This document shows positions 15,764 through 26,861 of a stretch of DNA of 64,000 bases, one piece after another; position 1 is the stretch's first letter, and each line of letters opens with the position of its first letter. Under the pieces are notes generated by a model that did not search any database, was not told the origin of the DNA, and was given only the letters and a program-made list of their open reading frames with translations. Origin of the DNA: Saprospirales bacterium (GTDB taxonomy: Bacteria > Bacteroidota > Bacteroidia > Chitinophagales > Saprospiraceae); contig JADJBL010000003.1 in NCBI GenBank assembly GCA_016703765.1, positions 124,001 through 188,000 on the forward strand. The letters are read 5' to 3'. Both the position numbers and the translations under genes were made by a program.

Positions 15764-16516
15764 TTAAGCTATCTTCTCCGACCCCAACGACGCGGCCCAA
15801 TACTCCCGGTTCATCCTCGCAATATTTTCAATCGAGATGCCTTTCGGGCATTCCGCTTCGCAGGCGGTGATGTTGGAGCAGCGGCCGAAGCCTTCGAGAT
15901 CCATCTGTTTGACCATGTTGAGCACCCGTTGCTGGGCTTCTACCTTACCCTGGGGCAACATGTTCAAGTGCGCCACTTTGGCGGAGGTGAAGAGCATGGC
16001 CGAGGAGTTCGGACAGGCTGCTACGCAGGCGCCGCAACCGATACAGGAGGCCGCATCGAAAGCCTTGGAGGCCGTATCCAGATCGATGGGAATGGAGTTG
16101 GCGTCCTGCGGCTGACCGGTGTTGACGGAGATAAAGCCGCCGGCCTGGATAATGCGCTCGAAAGAGGAACGGTCTACCACCAGATCCTTGAGGACGGGGA
16201 AGGCGACCGCGCGGTATGGCTCGACGACGATGGTGTCGCCGTCCTTGTATTGGCGCATGTGCAGTTGGCAGGTCGTGGTTTTGGCCCAGGGCCCGTGCGG
16301 TTGGCCGTTGATGACCAGGCTGCAGGCGCCGCAGATGCCCTCGCGGCAATCGTGCTCGAAAGCCACCGGCTCCTTCTTTTCGCGGATCAGGCTTTCGTTC
16401 AGCACGTCGAGCATTTCCAGGAAGGACATGTGCGTGCTGGCCTCCACCGTATAGGTTTCAAAGCCGCCTTTCGACTTTGCATCCTTCTGCCGCCATATTT
16501 TCAAGGTAAGTTTCAT
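15764..16516 (-). CDS. sdhB: Succinate dehydrogenase / fumarate reductase iron-sulfur subunit
   Basis: 250 residues. It carries the electron chain of complex II between FAD and the quinone site. Cys ligands are visible for the [2Fe-2S] centre ([11 protein letters not shown] with a later TTCQLH) and for the [4Fe-4S]/[3Fe-4S] centres ([14 protein letters not shown], then [15 protein letters not shown]). It is the last gene of the minus-strand sdhC-sdhA-sdhB operon, 29 bp after sdhA. Its stop lies close to the inverted repeat at 15696-15751, which probably ends transcription from both sides. Length and motifs are normal for the B-type (Bacteroidota/epsilon) enzyme. Confidence 0.95.
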   Translation of the reverse strand: MKLTLKIWRQKDAKSKGGFETYTVEASTHMSFLEMLDVLNESLIREKKEPVAFEHDCREGICGACSLVINGQPHGPWAKTTTCQLHMRQYKDGDTIVVEPYRAVAFPVLKDLVVDRSSFERIIQAGGFISVNTGQPQDANSIPIDLDTASKAFDAASCIGCGACVAACPNSSAMLFTSAKVAHLNMLPQGKVEAQQRVLNMVKQMDLEGFGRCSNITACEAECPKGISIENIARMNREYWAASLGSEKIA

Positions 16517-16545
16517 TTCCTCTTGATTTTTGATTTAGGGATGGA

Positions 16546-18546
<2,001 letters not shown>

Positions 18547-18555
18547 ATTATAGAG

Positions 18556-19245
18556 TTATTTAAAGAAATAAACATAGATAGGCATAGCGGCGAACAAAAG
18601 CGGCACCAGGATGGCGTATACCCAGCCCAGGAATTTTATGGCCGGCGTATACTTTTTGTGGTTGATGCCCAGGGTCTGAAATGCGCTCTGAAAGCCGTGA
18701 AGCAAGTGAAAAAAGAGGCCCACCATGGCCACCAGGTAGAGGATCACGATCCAGTCCACCTGAAAGGAAGCGACTACGATGGTGTACAGATCCTGGTACT
18801 CTTCGCCCTCGTACTGGACAACCGGCGCGGTGCCGTTTTTCATTTTCCACCAAAAATCTCCCATGTGGATAGCGAGGAAAACAAAGATCAAAATACCCAG
18901 GCTGGCCATGTTTTTGGAGGCAAAAGAATTGGTGCCCGTGGTTTTCGTCACTTTCACCGCATAAGCTTGCGGGCCGCGCGAGCGGCGGTTCTGAAGCCAG
19001 AGGGCGACGCCTTGTATGGAATGAAGGAGGATGAAGATATAGAGGAGAATGGCGACGGCCTCGATAAGGGGATTGTGCGTCATGAATTTCGTGTAGGCAT
19101 TGAACGCATATCCATCGTCATCTCTGAAAAGCTGCATATTCCCGAGCAGGTGTACGAGCAGGAACAGGATCAGGAACAGACCGGTCAGGCTCATCACGAG
19201 CTTCTGGCCCAGCGAAGAGGTTATGAACTTGATAAACCAACTCAT
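18556..19245 (-). CDS. sdhC: Succinate dehydrogenase cytochrome b subunit (B-type)
   Basis: 229 residues with five hydrophobic helices, for example VMSLTGLFLILFLLVHLLGN and WVYAILVPLLFAAMPIYVYF. Histidines in HLLGN, ILLHSIQG, AIHMGDF and HLLHGF fit the four axial ligands of a two-haem cytochrome b, as in B-type succinate:menaquinone reductases that lack a separate SdhD. First gene of sdhCAB. A matching promoter (TACTTTTG with TTG 20 nt further upstream) lies on the same strand at 19289-19319, 44 bp before the ATG. Function: membrane anchor and quinone site of complex II. Confidence 0.93.
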   Translation of the reverse strand: MSWFIKFITSSLGQKLVMSLTGLFLILFLLVHLLGNMQLFRDDDGYAFNAYTKFMTHNPLIEAVAILLYIFILLHSIQGVALWLQNRRSRGPQAYAVKVTKTTGTNSFASKNMASLGILIFVFLAIHMGDFWWKMKNGTAPVVQYEGEEYQDLYTIVVASFQVDWIVILYLVAMVGLFFHLLHGFQSAFQTLGINHKKYTPAIKFLGWVYAILVPLLFAAMPIYVYFFK

Positions 19246-19288
19246 GTGTTCGGATTTGTTTTTCGTCTATGAATGCTTGCGAGCGCAG

Positions 19289-19319
19289 CAAAAGTATCGA
19301 ATAAAAGGCATTTGCCCAA
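19289..19319 (-). promoter_or_regulatory. Promoter of sdhCAB
   Basis: On the minus strand TTG (19319-19317) and TACTTTTG (19296-19289) are spaced exactly 20 nt. The transcript would begin near 19282, about 37 nt before the sdhC ATG. Confidence 0.7.
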
Positions 19320-19426
19320 TAAGGGTTTGGGCTTAGGGAAGGGTATGCAATTATTTAGAATTAATCTAAGGGATGAAATTCCGAGGGCCTTAGGCAACAA
19401 TGTGGAGGCTTGCACCTTATTATTGT

Positions 19427-19457
19427 AGTGACGGGGTGACTAAGTCACCCCGTCACT
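19427..19457. terminator. Perfect 14-bp hairpin of the GTCACCCCGTCACT family
   Basis: Arms 19427-19440 and 19444-19457 are exact reverse complements with a TAA loop. It lies between the divergent sdhC and 19474 genes, so it is not simply an end-of-gene terminator. Confidence 0.7.
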
Positions 19458-19473
19458 CATTCAAAACACCCCA

Positions 19474-20010
19474 ATGGAAGAACACCACCATTCCGATTCC
19501 CCCCTCCCCAACAGGGGCATACGCATCCCCTTCGAGCAATTCCTGGAACTGTTTCCCATCCTCCCGCTGCCGGTCACGCTCAGCGAAGAGGCGGCCCATA
19601 ATTTCAGTCTCGAAAACGACGTACTGCACGCTCTCATGATCGAGCAGTATATACTCCCGCTGGAAGGGGAGATCGACGAGTTGACGGAGTTTGTGCCCTG
19701 CTTCCGCTTTCCCGGCACCGATAGTTTTCATGCCATCGTGTACTGGAAAGCCGGATTGTTGCAATACAATTTTGTGCTCGTCACTTACACGTCCACCGGA
19801 CGCCTGATCGACCGCCGGGTGCTCGCCGGAACTTTTGTGCAGGGCGACACTGTTACGCAATCTGTGGCTACCATCGACCAGGATTGGATCGTTTCGGTGG
19901 TGAGCGGCCAGACCCGTGCCGGAAAAGACGTTTTATACGATGCCGCCTCCAGCAAATTTACCAACCTGGAAGTGATGGCCGACGGCACGATCATTGATGA
20001 AGAAGAATAA
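19474..20010 (+). CDS. Conserved hypothetical protein
   Basis: 178 residues, ATG start, no signal peptide and no membrane segment. I do not recognise a named domain. It starts with a His/acid-rich stretch (MEEHHHSDS), then a helical segment (FEQFLELFPILPLPVTLSEE), then beta-rich sequence (YWKAGLLQYNFVLVTYTSTG) ending in an acidic tail. It sits 9 bp before rnr on the same strand, so the two are probably co-transcribed. A perfect 14-bp hairpin (19427-19457) lies just upstream of the start. The tight spacing to rnr suggests a conserved partner, but its function is unknown. Confidence 0.65.
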   Translation: MEEHHHSDSPLPNRGIRIPFEQFLELFPILPLPVTLSEEAAHNFSLENDVLHALMIEQYILPLEGEIDELTEFVPCFRFPGTDSFHAIVYWKAGLLQYNFVLVTYTSTGRLIDRRVLAGTFVQGDTVTQSVATIDQDWIVSVVSGQTRAGKDVLYDAASSKFTNLEVMADGTIIDEEE

Positions 20011-20019
20011 GTTAACAAT

Positions 20020-22173
20020 ATGACAAAAAAGAAATTTAAACGAAAAGACAACAAGCTAAGCGCCAAAGACCTCCAAAGAGAAATCCTCAGACTGTTCAAA
20101 CTCGATCCGAAGAAGCGGCTCAACCCCAAGCAGGTCGCCAAACATCTCAAGGTAGACAATAACAGAGAAAGCGTTCAACACGCCATCGACCAGTTGGTCG
20201 CCTCCAGACACCTGATCGGATTGGAAGATTTTAAGTACAAGATTAGCCCCTCCGCCCTTCCCGCGCCTGAAAAAAGAACCGCAGAAGGTGTGGTGGATAT
20301 CACCCGCACCGGCTCCGGCTTTATCGTCTGCGAAGGGATCGAGGAGGACATCTTTGTTCCCGCCAAGGCCATGCAATCGGCCCTCGACGGCGACCGGGTG
20401 AAGATCGCCCTCTGGCGCGCCCGCGGACGGAGGAAATTCGAGGGAGAAGTCATCGAGATCATCGAACGGGCAACCGAACACTTCGTGGGTATCATTCGCA
20501 TCTCGCCGAAGTTTGCCTTTGTACTGCCCGACCGCTTCAATATGCCGGTTGATATCTTCGTAGCCCTCGAAAACACCCTCGACGCCCGCGACGGCGAAAA
20601 GGTAGTGGTGAAAATCCTCGAATGGCATAATGAGAAACAGCGCAGCCCCATCGGGATCGTAACGGATGTACTGGGCGCCTCCGGTTCCAGCGATATCGAG
20701 ATGAAGGCCATCCTGATCAACAACGGGTTTCAACTCAGTTTTCCCGAAAAGGTGCTGAAGGAATCCGAAACGCTCGACGGCGCCATCACGGCGGAAGAAG
20801 CGGCAAAGAGAAGGGATTTCCGGAAGGTGACCACCTTCACGATCGACCCGGTCGATGCCAAGGACTTCGACGATGCGCTTTCGTTCCGGAAAATGGATAA
20901 CGGGAACCTGGAAATAGGCGTCCATATCGCCGATGTGACCCATTTTCTCAAACCCGGCAGCGCCCTCGATCAGGAGGGCTTCAAGCGCTCCACCTCGGTC
21001 TATCTGGTCGACCGCGTGTTGCCCATGCTGCCCGAAAAGCTGTCGAACGAGCTCTGCTCCCTCCGGCCCAACGAGGACAAATACACCTTCTCCGCTGTGT
21101 TCGAATTCGACCAAAACGACCGGGTCGTGGGCCGATGGTTTGGAAAAACACTCATTCACAGCGACCGCCGCTTTTCCTACGAAGAAGCGCAGGAGGTGCT
21201 GGAAAATGGAGAGGGCGATTTCGCCTCTGAGCTAACGATCCTCAACCGCATTGCCAAAAAACTGCGCGGCCAGCGCTTCGAAGCCGGTTCGATCGACTTC
21301 GACGCCGACGAGGTGCGCTTTAGACTGGACGAGCACGGCGTGCCCATCGAGGTGTTTATCAAGGAGCGCAAGGACGCCCACATGCTGATCGAGGACTTCA
21401 TGCTGCTGGCCAACCGCGAGACGGCTACCTATATGTTTGAAAAGGGCAAGGAGCAGGAAATCCCCTTTGTGTATCGCATCCACGACGAGCCCGATCCGGC
21501 CAAGGTCGCCGAACTGGCAGCTTTCGCCAAGGAAATGGGCTTTGATATGAAGGTCAATTCCCCCAAAGATATCGCTAACGCTTTCAACCGACTGGCCGAG
21601 CAATCCAAACTCGATCCGGGCCTGCGCCTGCTCGAACCCCTCGCGATCCGCACCATGGCCAAAGCCGCCTATTCTTCGGAAAATATCGGCCACTATGGGC
21701 TGGGCTTTCTGTACTATACCCACTTTACCTCCCCCATTCGCCGCTATTCCGACGTGCTGGTGCACCGCATCCTGTTCGAAAACCTCGGCGAGCGGGTCAA
21801 CCGGGTCAATAAACCCTTTTTGGAGGAACAGTGCAAACACATCTCCATGCAGGAGCGCAAAGCCATGGTCGCCGAGCGCGAGTCGATCAAGTACAAGCAG
21901 GTCGAATACATGGAGAAACGCATCGGAGAGATCTTCGAGGGCCGCGTGTCGGGTATCATCGACCGGGGGCTCTTCATCGAGCTCGTCGAAACCAAATGCG
22001 AGGGCATGGTCGGCTTCGACACCATGGACGAACCCTTCGACATCGACGACAGCCGCCTCCGGGCCAAAGGCCTTCGCAGCAAAAAAGTCATTAAGATGGG
22101 AGATTTGGTGAAGGTGCTCATCACCGGTGCGGATATTTCGAGGAGGCAGATCGAAATGGAGCTGGTGGGGTAG
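20020..22173 (+). CDS. rnr: Ribonuclease R (VacB/RNase II family)
   Basis: 717 residues. An N-terminal winged-helix region (QVAKHLKVDNNRESVQHAID) is followed by cold-shock-like OB folds (~80-230), the RNB catalytic domain from ~255, and a C-terminal S1 domain starting near GEIFEGRVSGIIDRGLFIEL. The RNB active-site acidic cluster is visible in TIDPVDAKDFDDALSF. HFTSPIRRYSDVLVHR is the RNB signature. It is a 3'-5' exoribonuclease that degrades structured RNA and contributes to rRNA and mRNA quality control. Cytoplasmic. Normal length. It ends in a tandem-unit inverted repeat at 22181-22247 that could act as a terminator. Confidence 0.95.
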   Translation: MTKKKFKRKDNKLSAKDLQREILRLFKLDPKKRLNPKQVAKHLKVDNNRESVQHAIDQLVASRHLIGLEDFKYKISPSALPAPEKRTAEGVVDITRTGSGFIVCEGIEEDIFVPAKAMQSALDGDRVKIALWRARGRRKFEGEVIEIIERATEHFVGIIRISPKFAFVLPDRFNMPVDIFVALENTLDARDGEKVVVKILEWHNEKQRSPIGIVTDVLGASGSSDIEMKAILINNGFQLSFPEKVLKESETLDGAITAEEAAKRRDFRKVTTFTIDPVDAKDFDDALSFRKMDNGNLEIGVHIADVTHFLKPGSALDQEGFKRSTSVYLVDRVLPMLPEKLSNELCSLRPNEDKYTFSAVFEFDQNDRVVGRWFGKTLIHSDRRFSYEEAQEVLENGEGDFASELTILNRIAKKLRGQRFEAGSIDFDADEVRFRLDEHGVPIEVFIKERKDAHMLIEDFMLLANRETATYMFEKGKEQEIPFVYRIHDEPDPAKVAELAAFAKEMGFDMKVNSPKDIANAFNRLAEQSKLDPGLRLLEPLAIRTMAKAAYSSENIGHYGLGFLYYTHFTSPIRRYSDVLVHRILFENLGERVNRVNKPFLEEQCKHISMQERKAMVAERESIKYKQVEYMEKRIGEIFEGRVSGIIDRGLFIELVETKCEGMVGFDTMDEPFDIDDSRLRAKGLRSKKVIKMGDLVKVLITGADISRRQIEMELVG

Positions 22174-22180
22174 TAGTGTT

Positions 22181-22247
22181 GAGTTTTTAGTTCTTAGTTT
22201 TTAGTTATAGTCAACTAAAAACTAAGAATTAAAAACTAAAAACTAAG
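22181..22247. repeat. Inverted repeat, TTTTTAGTTCTTAG family, copy 1
   Basis: Left arm TTTTTAGTTCTTAGTTTTTAG and right arm of AACTAAAAACTAAG units around a short centre (TTATAGTCAA). After rnr; recurs at 25011-25071. Confidence 0.75.
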
Positions 22248-22279
22248 TACTATCTTGTTGCATACTTGGTTAAATCCCT

Positions 22280-22588
22280 ATGCACCCAATCCTGATTCAT
22301 ATCAAATCCTGGCTTCTGGTTGCATGCATCCTGGCAGATTGTGCGGGCCCCTTGATTTTGCCCGACAAGTTTGCGCGGGAACCTTTTGCGACCGAAACGC
22401 AAAAGGAGGAGGATACTTCGGGTAAAAAAGAGGGAAAGACCGATTCCGAAAAGATCTTTTCCCAAAAACAGGAATTCCGTTTTTTGGATTCTGCACTTGC
22501 TTCCGGCCGCAATTTCAGCAGTCCCGCCACTGCGGCCTCTCAATGTTTCCTTCCCGTCATCACGCCCCCGCCCAAGGCTTTCGCCTGA
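22280..22588 (+). CDS. Possible small exported protein of unknown function
   Basis: 102 residues, ATG start. It opens with a hydrophobic stretch (SWLLVACILADCAG) that could be a signal peptide or anchor, then a Lys/Glu-rich section (TQKEEDTSGKKEGKTDSEK), then a Ser/Ala/Pro-rich tail. No family is recognised. It lies between an inverted-repeat terminator and the SulP gene on the same strand, 87 bp before it. It might be a small periplasmic companion of the transporter, or a chance open frame; the composition is plausible but not decisive. Confidence 0.4.
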   Translation: MHPILIHIKSWLLVACILADCAGPLILPDKFAREPFATETQKEEDTSGKKEGKTDSEKIFSQKQEFRFLDSALASGRNFSSPATAASQCFLPVITPPPKAFA

Positions 22589-22675
22589 TCTCCCTCCGGC
22601 ATCCCATTTTCACAACCCCACCTATAGCTATCCTTTTTAGTGAAGGACGGGTATAGGCCATAAGAAAACCCAACC

Positions 22676-24343
22676 ATGTTTAAGATAAAAACAGGAGATC
22701 TCTTCGGAGGCCTGACGGCGGGTATCGTCGCCCTGCCGCTGGCGCTTGCATTTGGAGTACAATCCGGCCTTGGGGCTGCATACGGCCTTTACGGGGCCAT
22801 TTTTCTGGGCTTCTTCGCCGCCCTGTTGGGGGGAACTCCTTCGCAGATCAGCGGTCCCACCGGACCCATGACCGTGGTAACGGCGGCGCTGATCGCTCAG
22901 CTATTGGCAGGTGGCGCCACCTTCGAGGAGAAGGCAGGCGTGATCGTGCTCACCTTCGTGCTCGCAGGGGTAATTCAGGTTGCCATGGGCTTGATGAAGC
23001 TGGGCAGCCTGATCCGCTTCATTCCTTACCCCGTGGTATCGGGCTTCATGTCGGGTATCGGGGTCATCATCATCCTGTTGCAGCTCTTTCCTGCGGTTGG
23101 GCTTCCCTCCCCGTCTTCCACCGTAAATGTGATCAAGGAATTTGGGAACCTGTTCACTTCTGCCAATCTGGCCGCCCTGGGCTTGACTGCATTTACCATT
23201 GCCGTCATTTACCTCTTTCCAAAAATAACGAAAAAGGTACCGGCCACTTTGGTGGCTTTGCTTGCCGGTACGCTGCTTTCCCTTGCATTCGGGGAGATAC
23301 CGCGCATTGGGGATATTCCAACCGGCTTCCCCACGTTTTTTGGAGCAAGCCTTTTAGCTATTGATGCAAAAGATATCATCTTCGTCCTGGAAATGGCGGT
23401 CACCCTCGCTGCCTTGGGCTCGATCGACTCCCTGCTCACCTCTGTGGTGGCGGATAACGTGACCAAAACCCAGCACAACAGCAACAAGGAACTCATCGGC
23501 CAGGGCATCGGAAACGCGATCGGAGGGCTTTTCGCGGGCTTGCCGGGCGCCGGCGCCACTATGCGCACGCTGGTCAACATCCGGGCGGGCGGCTCCGGGC
23601 GCTTGTCGGGGATAATCCATTCCCTGGTTTTGCTGGTCGTGCTCCTCGGGGCGGGTCGCTACGCCTCGGTAATCCCGAACGCCGTACTGGCAGGTATCCT
23701 GATCACGGTTGGGATCGGCATACTCGATTACAAAGGAATTTCCCATTTGAGGAAAGTGCCCCTCAGCGACGCCGTCATCATGGTCGCCGTACTCGGTCTT
23801 ACCGTGTTCGTGGACCTGCTCGTAGCCGTTGGCATCGGCATGCTGCTGGCGGTAGTCCTTTTTATGAAGAAAATGAGCGAACTGACGGAGGCCAGCGCCC
23901 GGATAGAGTCGGTGGAACAACTGCAACGGGAAGCACCCTGGGCAGATGAGAACCTCCCTACCGACCTGGCGGATAAAGTGCTGGTCAAGCACCTGGACGG
24001 TCCCCTGTTTTTCGGATTCTCCACCCGTTTTCAGGCACTGGCAAACAACATGCCCAATGCCTCTTTTTTCATTATTCGAATGGAAAAAGTGCCGTACATA
24101 GATCAAAGCGGTCTTTATGCGCTCGAGGAAACCATCCTCGGCATGGAGCGCCGCAATATCCACGTCTTGCTGACCGGGCTGCAAAATCAGCCCAAGGAGC
24201 AGCTCAAACGCATCAACGTCATTCCCGATCTGATCCCGGAGGCCAACATTTTTGCTAGTTTCCCGGAATGCCTTGCCTGGGTGAAAGATCAATTTCAAAA
24301 CAACCATGCCCTTGCCGAAAAGGGCGGAAAAATCAAAAATTAA
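22676..24343 (+). CDS. SulP family inorganic anion transporter with STAS domain
   Basis: 555 residues. About ten to twelve membrane segments precede a C-terminal STAS domain (from ~440). The SulP signature starts near FGGLTAGIVALPLALAFGVQ, with ISGPTGPMTVVTAAL close behind, and GLPGAGATMRTLVNIRAGG later. The STAS segment contains MEKVPYIDQSGLYALEE, which carries the conserved DxSG motif. SulP proteins import sulfate, bicarbonate or other anions, usually with Na+ or H+. A beta-carbonic anhydrase starts two bases after its stop, so bicarbonate is the most likely substrate and the pair may work as a carbon-supply or pH module. The family is certain; the substrate is inferred from the neighbour. 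Confidence 0.9.
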   Translation: MFKIKTGDLFGGLTAGIVALPLALAFGVQSGLGAAYGLYGAIFLGFFAALLGGTPSQISGPTGPMTVVTAALIAQLLAGGATFEEKAGVIVLTFVLAGVIQVAMGLMKLGSLIRFIPYPVVSGFMSGIGVIIILLQLFPAVGLPSPSSTVNVIKEFGNLFTSANLAALGLTAFTIAVIYLFPKITKKVPATLVALLAGTLLSLAFGEIPRIGDIPTGFPTFFGASLLAIDAKDIIFVLEMAVTLAALGSIDSLLTSVVADNVTKTQHNSNKELIGQGIGNAIGGLFAGLPGAGATMRTLVNIRAGGSGRLSGIIHSLVLLVVLLGAGRYASVIPNAVLAGILITVGIGILDYKGISHLRKVPLSDAVIMVAVLGLTVFVDLLVAVGIGMLLAVVLFMKKMSELTEASARIESVEQLQREAPWADENLPTDLADKVLVKHLDGPLFFGFSTRFQALANNMPNASFFIIRMEKVPYIDQSGLYALEETILGMERRNIHVLLTGLQNQPKEQLKRINVIPDLIPEANIFASFPECLAWVKDQFQNNHALAEKGGKIKN

Positions 24344-24345
24344 CG

Positions 24346-25011
24346 ATGGATAGATATTATTATCAATTGCTCGAGAACAATGTGAAAGTTGCACAGAAAC
24401 GAGTAGCCGATGACCCCGACTATTTTCGCAACCTCGCCAAGGGCCAGCAGCCAAAAGTCCTCTGGATCGGCTGCTCCGACAGCCGGCTTCCGGCAAACGA
24501 GGTCACCGGCACCCGCCAGGGCGAAATCTTCGTGCATCGCAACATCGCCAACATGGTCGTCCACAGCGACATGAATATGCTCAGCGTGCTAGACTACGCC
24601 GTAAACGTGCTGAAGGTGGACCATGTCATCGTTTGCGGCCATTACGGCTGCGGAGGAGTGGAGGCTGCCATGGGCAATAAACATTATGGCTTGATCGACA
24701 ATTGGCTGCGCCATATCAAGGACGTGTACCGCCTTTACCAGGATGAACTCGATGGCATAGAGGACAGAGAGCTGAGGCTCCAACGATTTGTAGAGGTCAA
24801 CGTCATCGAACAGGTATTCGACCTGAGCAAAACCTCTATTATCCAAAACTCATGGGAAAAGCGCAAAGCCCCCCACATTCACGGATGGGTCTACGAGCTC
24901 TCCACGGGTTTGATCAAAGACCTCCAGGTAACCGTCCGCCTCGACAAAGATCTGGACCAGATCGAAGAGTTCGAACCTTTGCTGATTTCGAAGAAGGGAG
25001 TGGTGGAGTAA
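24346..25011 (+). CDS. can: Beta-carbonic anhydrase
   Basis: 221 residues from the ATG at 24346. The zinc ligands are clear: Cys and Asp in WIGCSDSRLP, then His and Cys in VCGHYGCGGV, spaced as in beta-class enzymes. NEVTGTRQGEIFVHRNIAN is the conserved segment between them. It interconverts CO2 and bicarbonate in the cytoplasm. It follows the SulP transporter by 2 bp and is clearly co-transcribed with it. The open frame extends upstream into the transporter gene, but that start would overlap by 76 bp and lacks conserved sequence. An inverted repeat at 25011-25071 follows the stop. Confidence 0.95.
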   Translation: MDRYYYQLLENNVKVAQKRVADDPDYFRNLAKGQQPKVLWIGCSDSRLPANEVTGTRQGEIFVHRNIANMVVHSDMNMLSVLDYAVNVLKVDHVIVCGHYGCGGVEAAMGNKHYGLIDNWLRHIKDVYRLYQDELDGIEDRELRLQRFVEVNVIEQVFDLSKTSIIQNSWEKRKAPHIHGWVYELSTGLIKDLQVTVRLDKDLDQIEEFEPLLISKKGVVE

Positions 25012-25071
25012 TTTTTAGTTTTTAGTTCTTAATTTTTAGTTGGCCCAACTAAAAATTAAGAACTAAAAATT
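25011..25071. repeat. Inverted repeat, TTTTTAGTTCTTAG family, copy 2
   Basis: Left arm ATTTTTAGTTTTTAGTTCTT, centre TTGGCCCAA, right arm of AACTAAAAATTAAG units. Between the convergent carbonic anhydrase and guanine deaminase genes. Confidence 0.75.
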
Positions 25072-25076
25072 CAACA

Positions 25077-25562
25077 CTAATAAAGCTTTTTTTCTTCCAT
25101 CCCCATCCATTCCTCAAAGAGCTTGAGGCCTTCTTCGCGGAGCATCTGGATGGCGGGTATTCTGCGTTGCGAATGCGGCAGTTTGAGTTCGTCGTAGATA
25201 AACTGATCGTCGAACCGGGCATGTTGAGCGGCGTCCTGGTGGGAGGTGGCGAAGACGATCCGCTCGGGCCGGGCCCAGTAGATGGCGCCCATGCACATCG
25301 GGCAGGGCTCGCTGGAGCAATAGATCGTACAACCATCCAATTGATAATGACCCAGATGCCGGCAGGCATTTCGAATGGCTACCACCTCGGCGTGGGCGGT
25401 AGGGTCTTTGTCCCCGATTACCCGGTTAAATCCTTCCCCCAGGATCTTGCCCTCTTTTACCACCAGGGCCCCGAAAGGTCCTCCCGCGCCCTGGCGCATG
25501 CCCTCGTAGGCCAGGGCTATGGCTTTTTCGATAAACAGGCGGTCATCTCCCGGAGGGGTCAT
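25077..25562 (-). CDS. guaD: Nucleoside deaminase, guanine deaminase-like (CDA fold)
   Basis: 161 residues from ATG 25562. A TTG start at 25595 would overlap the -7 promoter element at 25593-25600, so the ATG is preferred. The cytidine-deaminase-fold zinc site is visible: His/Glu in PTAHAEVVAIRNAC and two Cys in SSEPCPMCMGAIYWA. The late helical segment DDQFIYDELKLP and the closing EEWMGM match bacterial guanine deaminases. It would convert guanine to xanthine in purine salvage. Cytoplasmic. Divergent from the DUF819 gene, with ~50 bp between starts. A tRNA adenosine deaminase (TadA) was considered, but the C-terminal part fits GuaD better. Confidence 0.82.
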   Translation of the reverse strand: MTPPGDDRLFIEKAIALAYEGMRQGAGGPFGALVVKEGKILGEGFNRVIGDKDPTAHAEVVAIRNACRHLGHYQLDGCTIYCSSEPCPMCMGAIYWARPERIVFATSHQDAAQHARFDDQFIYDELKLPHSQRRIPAIQMLREEGLKLFEEWMGMEEKKLY

Positions 25563-25592
25563 GGTAAAGTGGCGGGTTTTCGTTTCCTTTGA

Positions 25593-25600
25593 CAAAAGTA
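25593..25600 (-). promoter_or_regulatory. -7 element of the guanine deaminase gene
   Basis: The minus strand reads TACTTTTG; the matching -33 site reads TGG rather than TTG. It decides the start codon: the in-frame TTG at 25595 lies inside this box, so ATG 25562 is preferred. Confidence 0.5.
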
Positions 25601-25613
25601 TTTAAAAATATCC

Positions 25614-26855
25614 ATGGAACCCATCTTTACCAATGACGCCGTCGTGCTGGGCATCCTCCTGTTGGTGCTGGCGGGCGTGTTTGCCTCCTCCCATTCCGGG
25701 CATCCGTTCTGGAAAGGGTTTTACAAGGTCGTACCCGCGCTGTTGTTGTGCTACCTCATTCCCGCGCTGCTCAACTGGCCTTTGGGACTGATTTCGGGCA
25801 GTGAGTCCAATCTGTATTTCATCGCCTCCCGCTATCTCCTGCCCGCCAGCCTGGTGCTGCTGTGCCTTAGCGTCGATTTCAGAGGGATCCTCAATCTCGG
25901 CCCCAAGGCGCTGATCGTCTTCCTGGCCGGCACCCTTGGAGTCATTCTGGGTGGGCCGGTAGCCCTGTTGGTGGTCGTTAACTTTATGCCCGGCCTCATC
26001 CCGGTGAGCCCGGAGGACTTGTGGAAAGGACTGTCTACCATTGCCGGGAGCTGGATCGGAGGAAGCGCCAACCAGACTGCCATGAAGGAGATCTATAAAG
26101 TGGACGACAACCTGTTCGGGACCTTTGTCATCATCGACGTGATCGTGGCCTATATCTGGATGGGGGTATTGTTGTACGGCGCCAACATCACCGGGCGTCT
26201 GGACCGCTGGCTGAAGGCCGATACCTCTGCCATCGAATTACTCAAGGAGCGGGTCACGGCCTTCCGGATGGAGGTGGAGCGCATTCCGACCACCCGGGAC
26301 ACCGTTACGCTGCTTGCCGTGACTTTCGGTTGTGTGGGCCTGGCGCATTGGGCGGCAGATGTGGTCAGTCCCTGGTTGAAAGCGATGCAGTTGGTCAGTT
26401 TGAAATGGCTGGAAGACCCTTATTTCTGGATCATTGTGGTGGCGACCACGCTGGGGCTGGGCTTGTCCTTTACCCGTTTCCGCAAGCTGGAAGGGGTAGG
26501 GGCTTCGCGCTACGGCACGGTATTCATCTACCTGATGGTGGCCACTATCGGCATGAAGATGAACCTCCGGGAGGTGTTCGACAACCTGGGGCTGTTTGTG
26601 GTGGGCATCATCTGGATGATGGTCCACATTATCGTGCTGTTTGTGGTTGCCAAATGGGTGAAGGCGCCGTTTTTCTTCGTGGCGGTGGGCAGTCAGGCCA
26701 ATATCGGCGGGGCCGCTTCGGCGCCGGTGGTGGCTTCGGCGTTTAGTCCGGCGCTTGCGCCCGTTGGGGTGCTGCTGGCGGTGCTGGGCTATGCCCTGGG
26801 CACTTATGGGGCGATCCTCTGCGCCTACCTAATGCAAATGGCGGCGGGAGGTTGA
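25614..26855 (+). CDS. DUF819 family integral membrane protein
   Basis: 413 residues with about ten to twelve hydrophobic segments and a Gly-rich central stretch WIGGSANQTAMKEI, a hallmark of the DUF819 (YjcL-like) family. A mirrored late motif GSQANIGGAASAPVVASAF suggests two inverted halves, as in many secondary transporters. The substrate is unknown; the family is often called a putative transporter. ATG start at 25614, divergent from guaD. It ends 6 bp before the convergent helical-repeat gene, with no room for a dedicated terminator. Confidence 0.82.
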   Translation: MEPIFTNDAVVLGILLLVLAGVFASSHSGHPFWKGFYKVVPALLLCYLIPALLNWPLGLISGSESNLYFIASRYLLPASLVLLCLSVDFRGILNLGPKALIVFLAGTLGVILGGPVALLVVVNFMPGLIPVSPEDLWKGLSTIAGSWIGGSANQTAMKEIYKVDDNLFGTFVIIDVIVAYIWMGVLLYGANITGRLDRWLKADTSAIELLKERVTAFRMEVERIPTTRDTVTLLAVTFGCVGLAHWAADVVSPWLKAMQLVSLKWLEDPYFWIIVVATTLGLGLSFTRFRKLEGVGASRYGTVFIYLMVATIGMKMNLREVFDNLGLFVVGIIWMMVHIIVLFVVAKWVKAPFFFVAVGSQANIGGAASAPVVASAFSPALAPVGVLLAVLGYALGTYGAILCAYLMQMAAGG

Positions 26856-26861
26856 GGGGAC

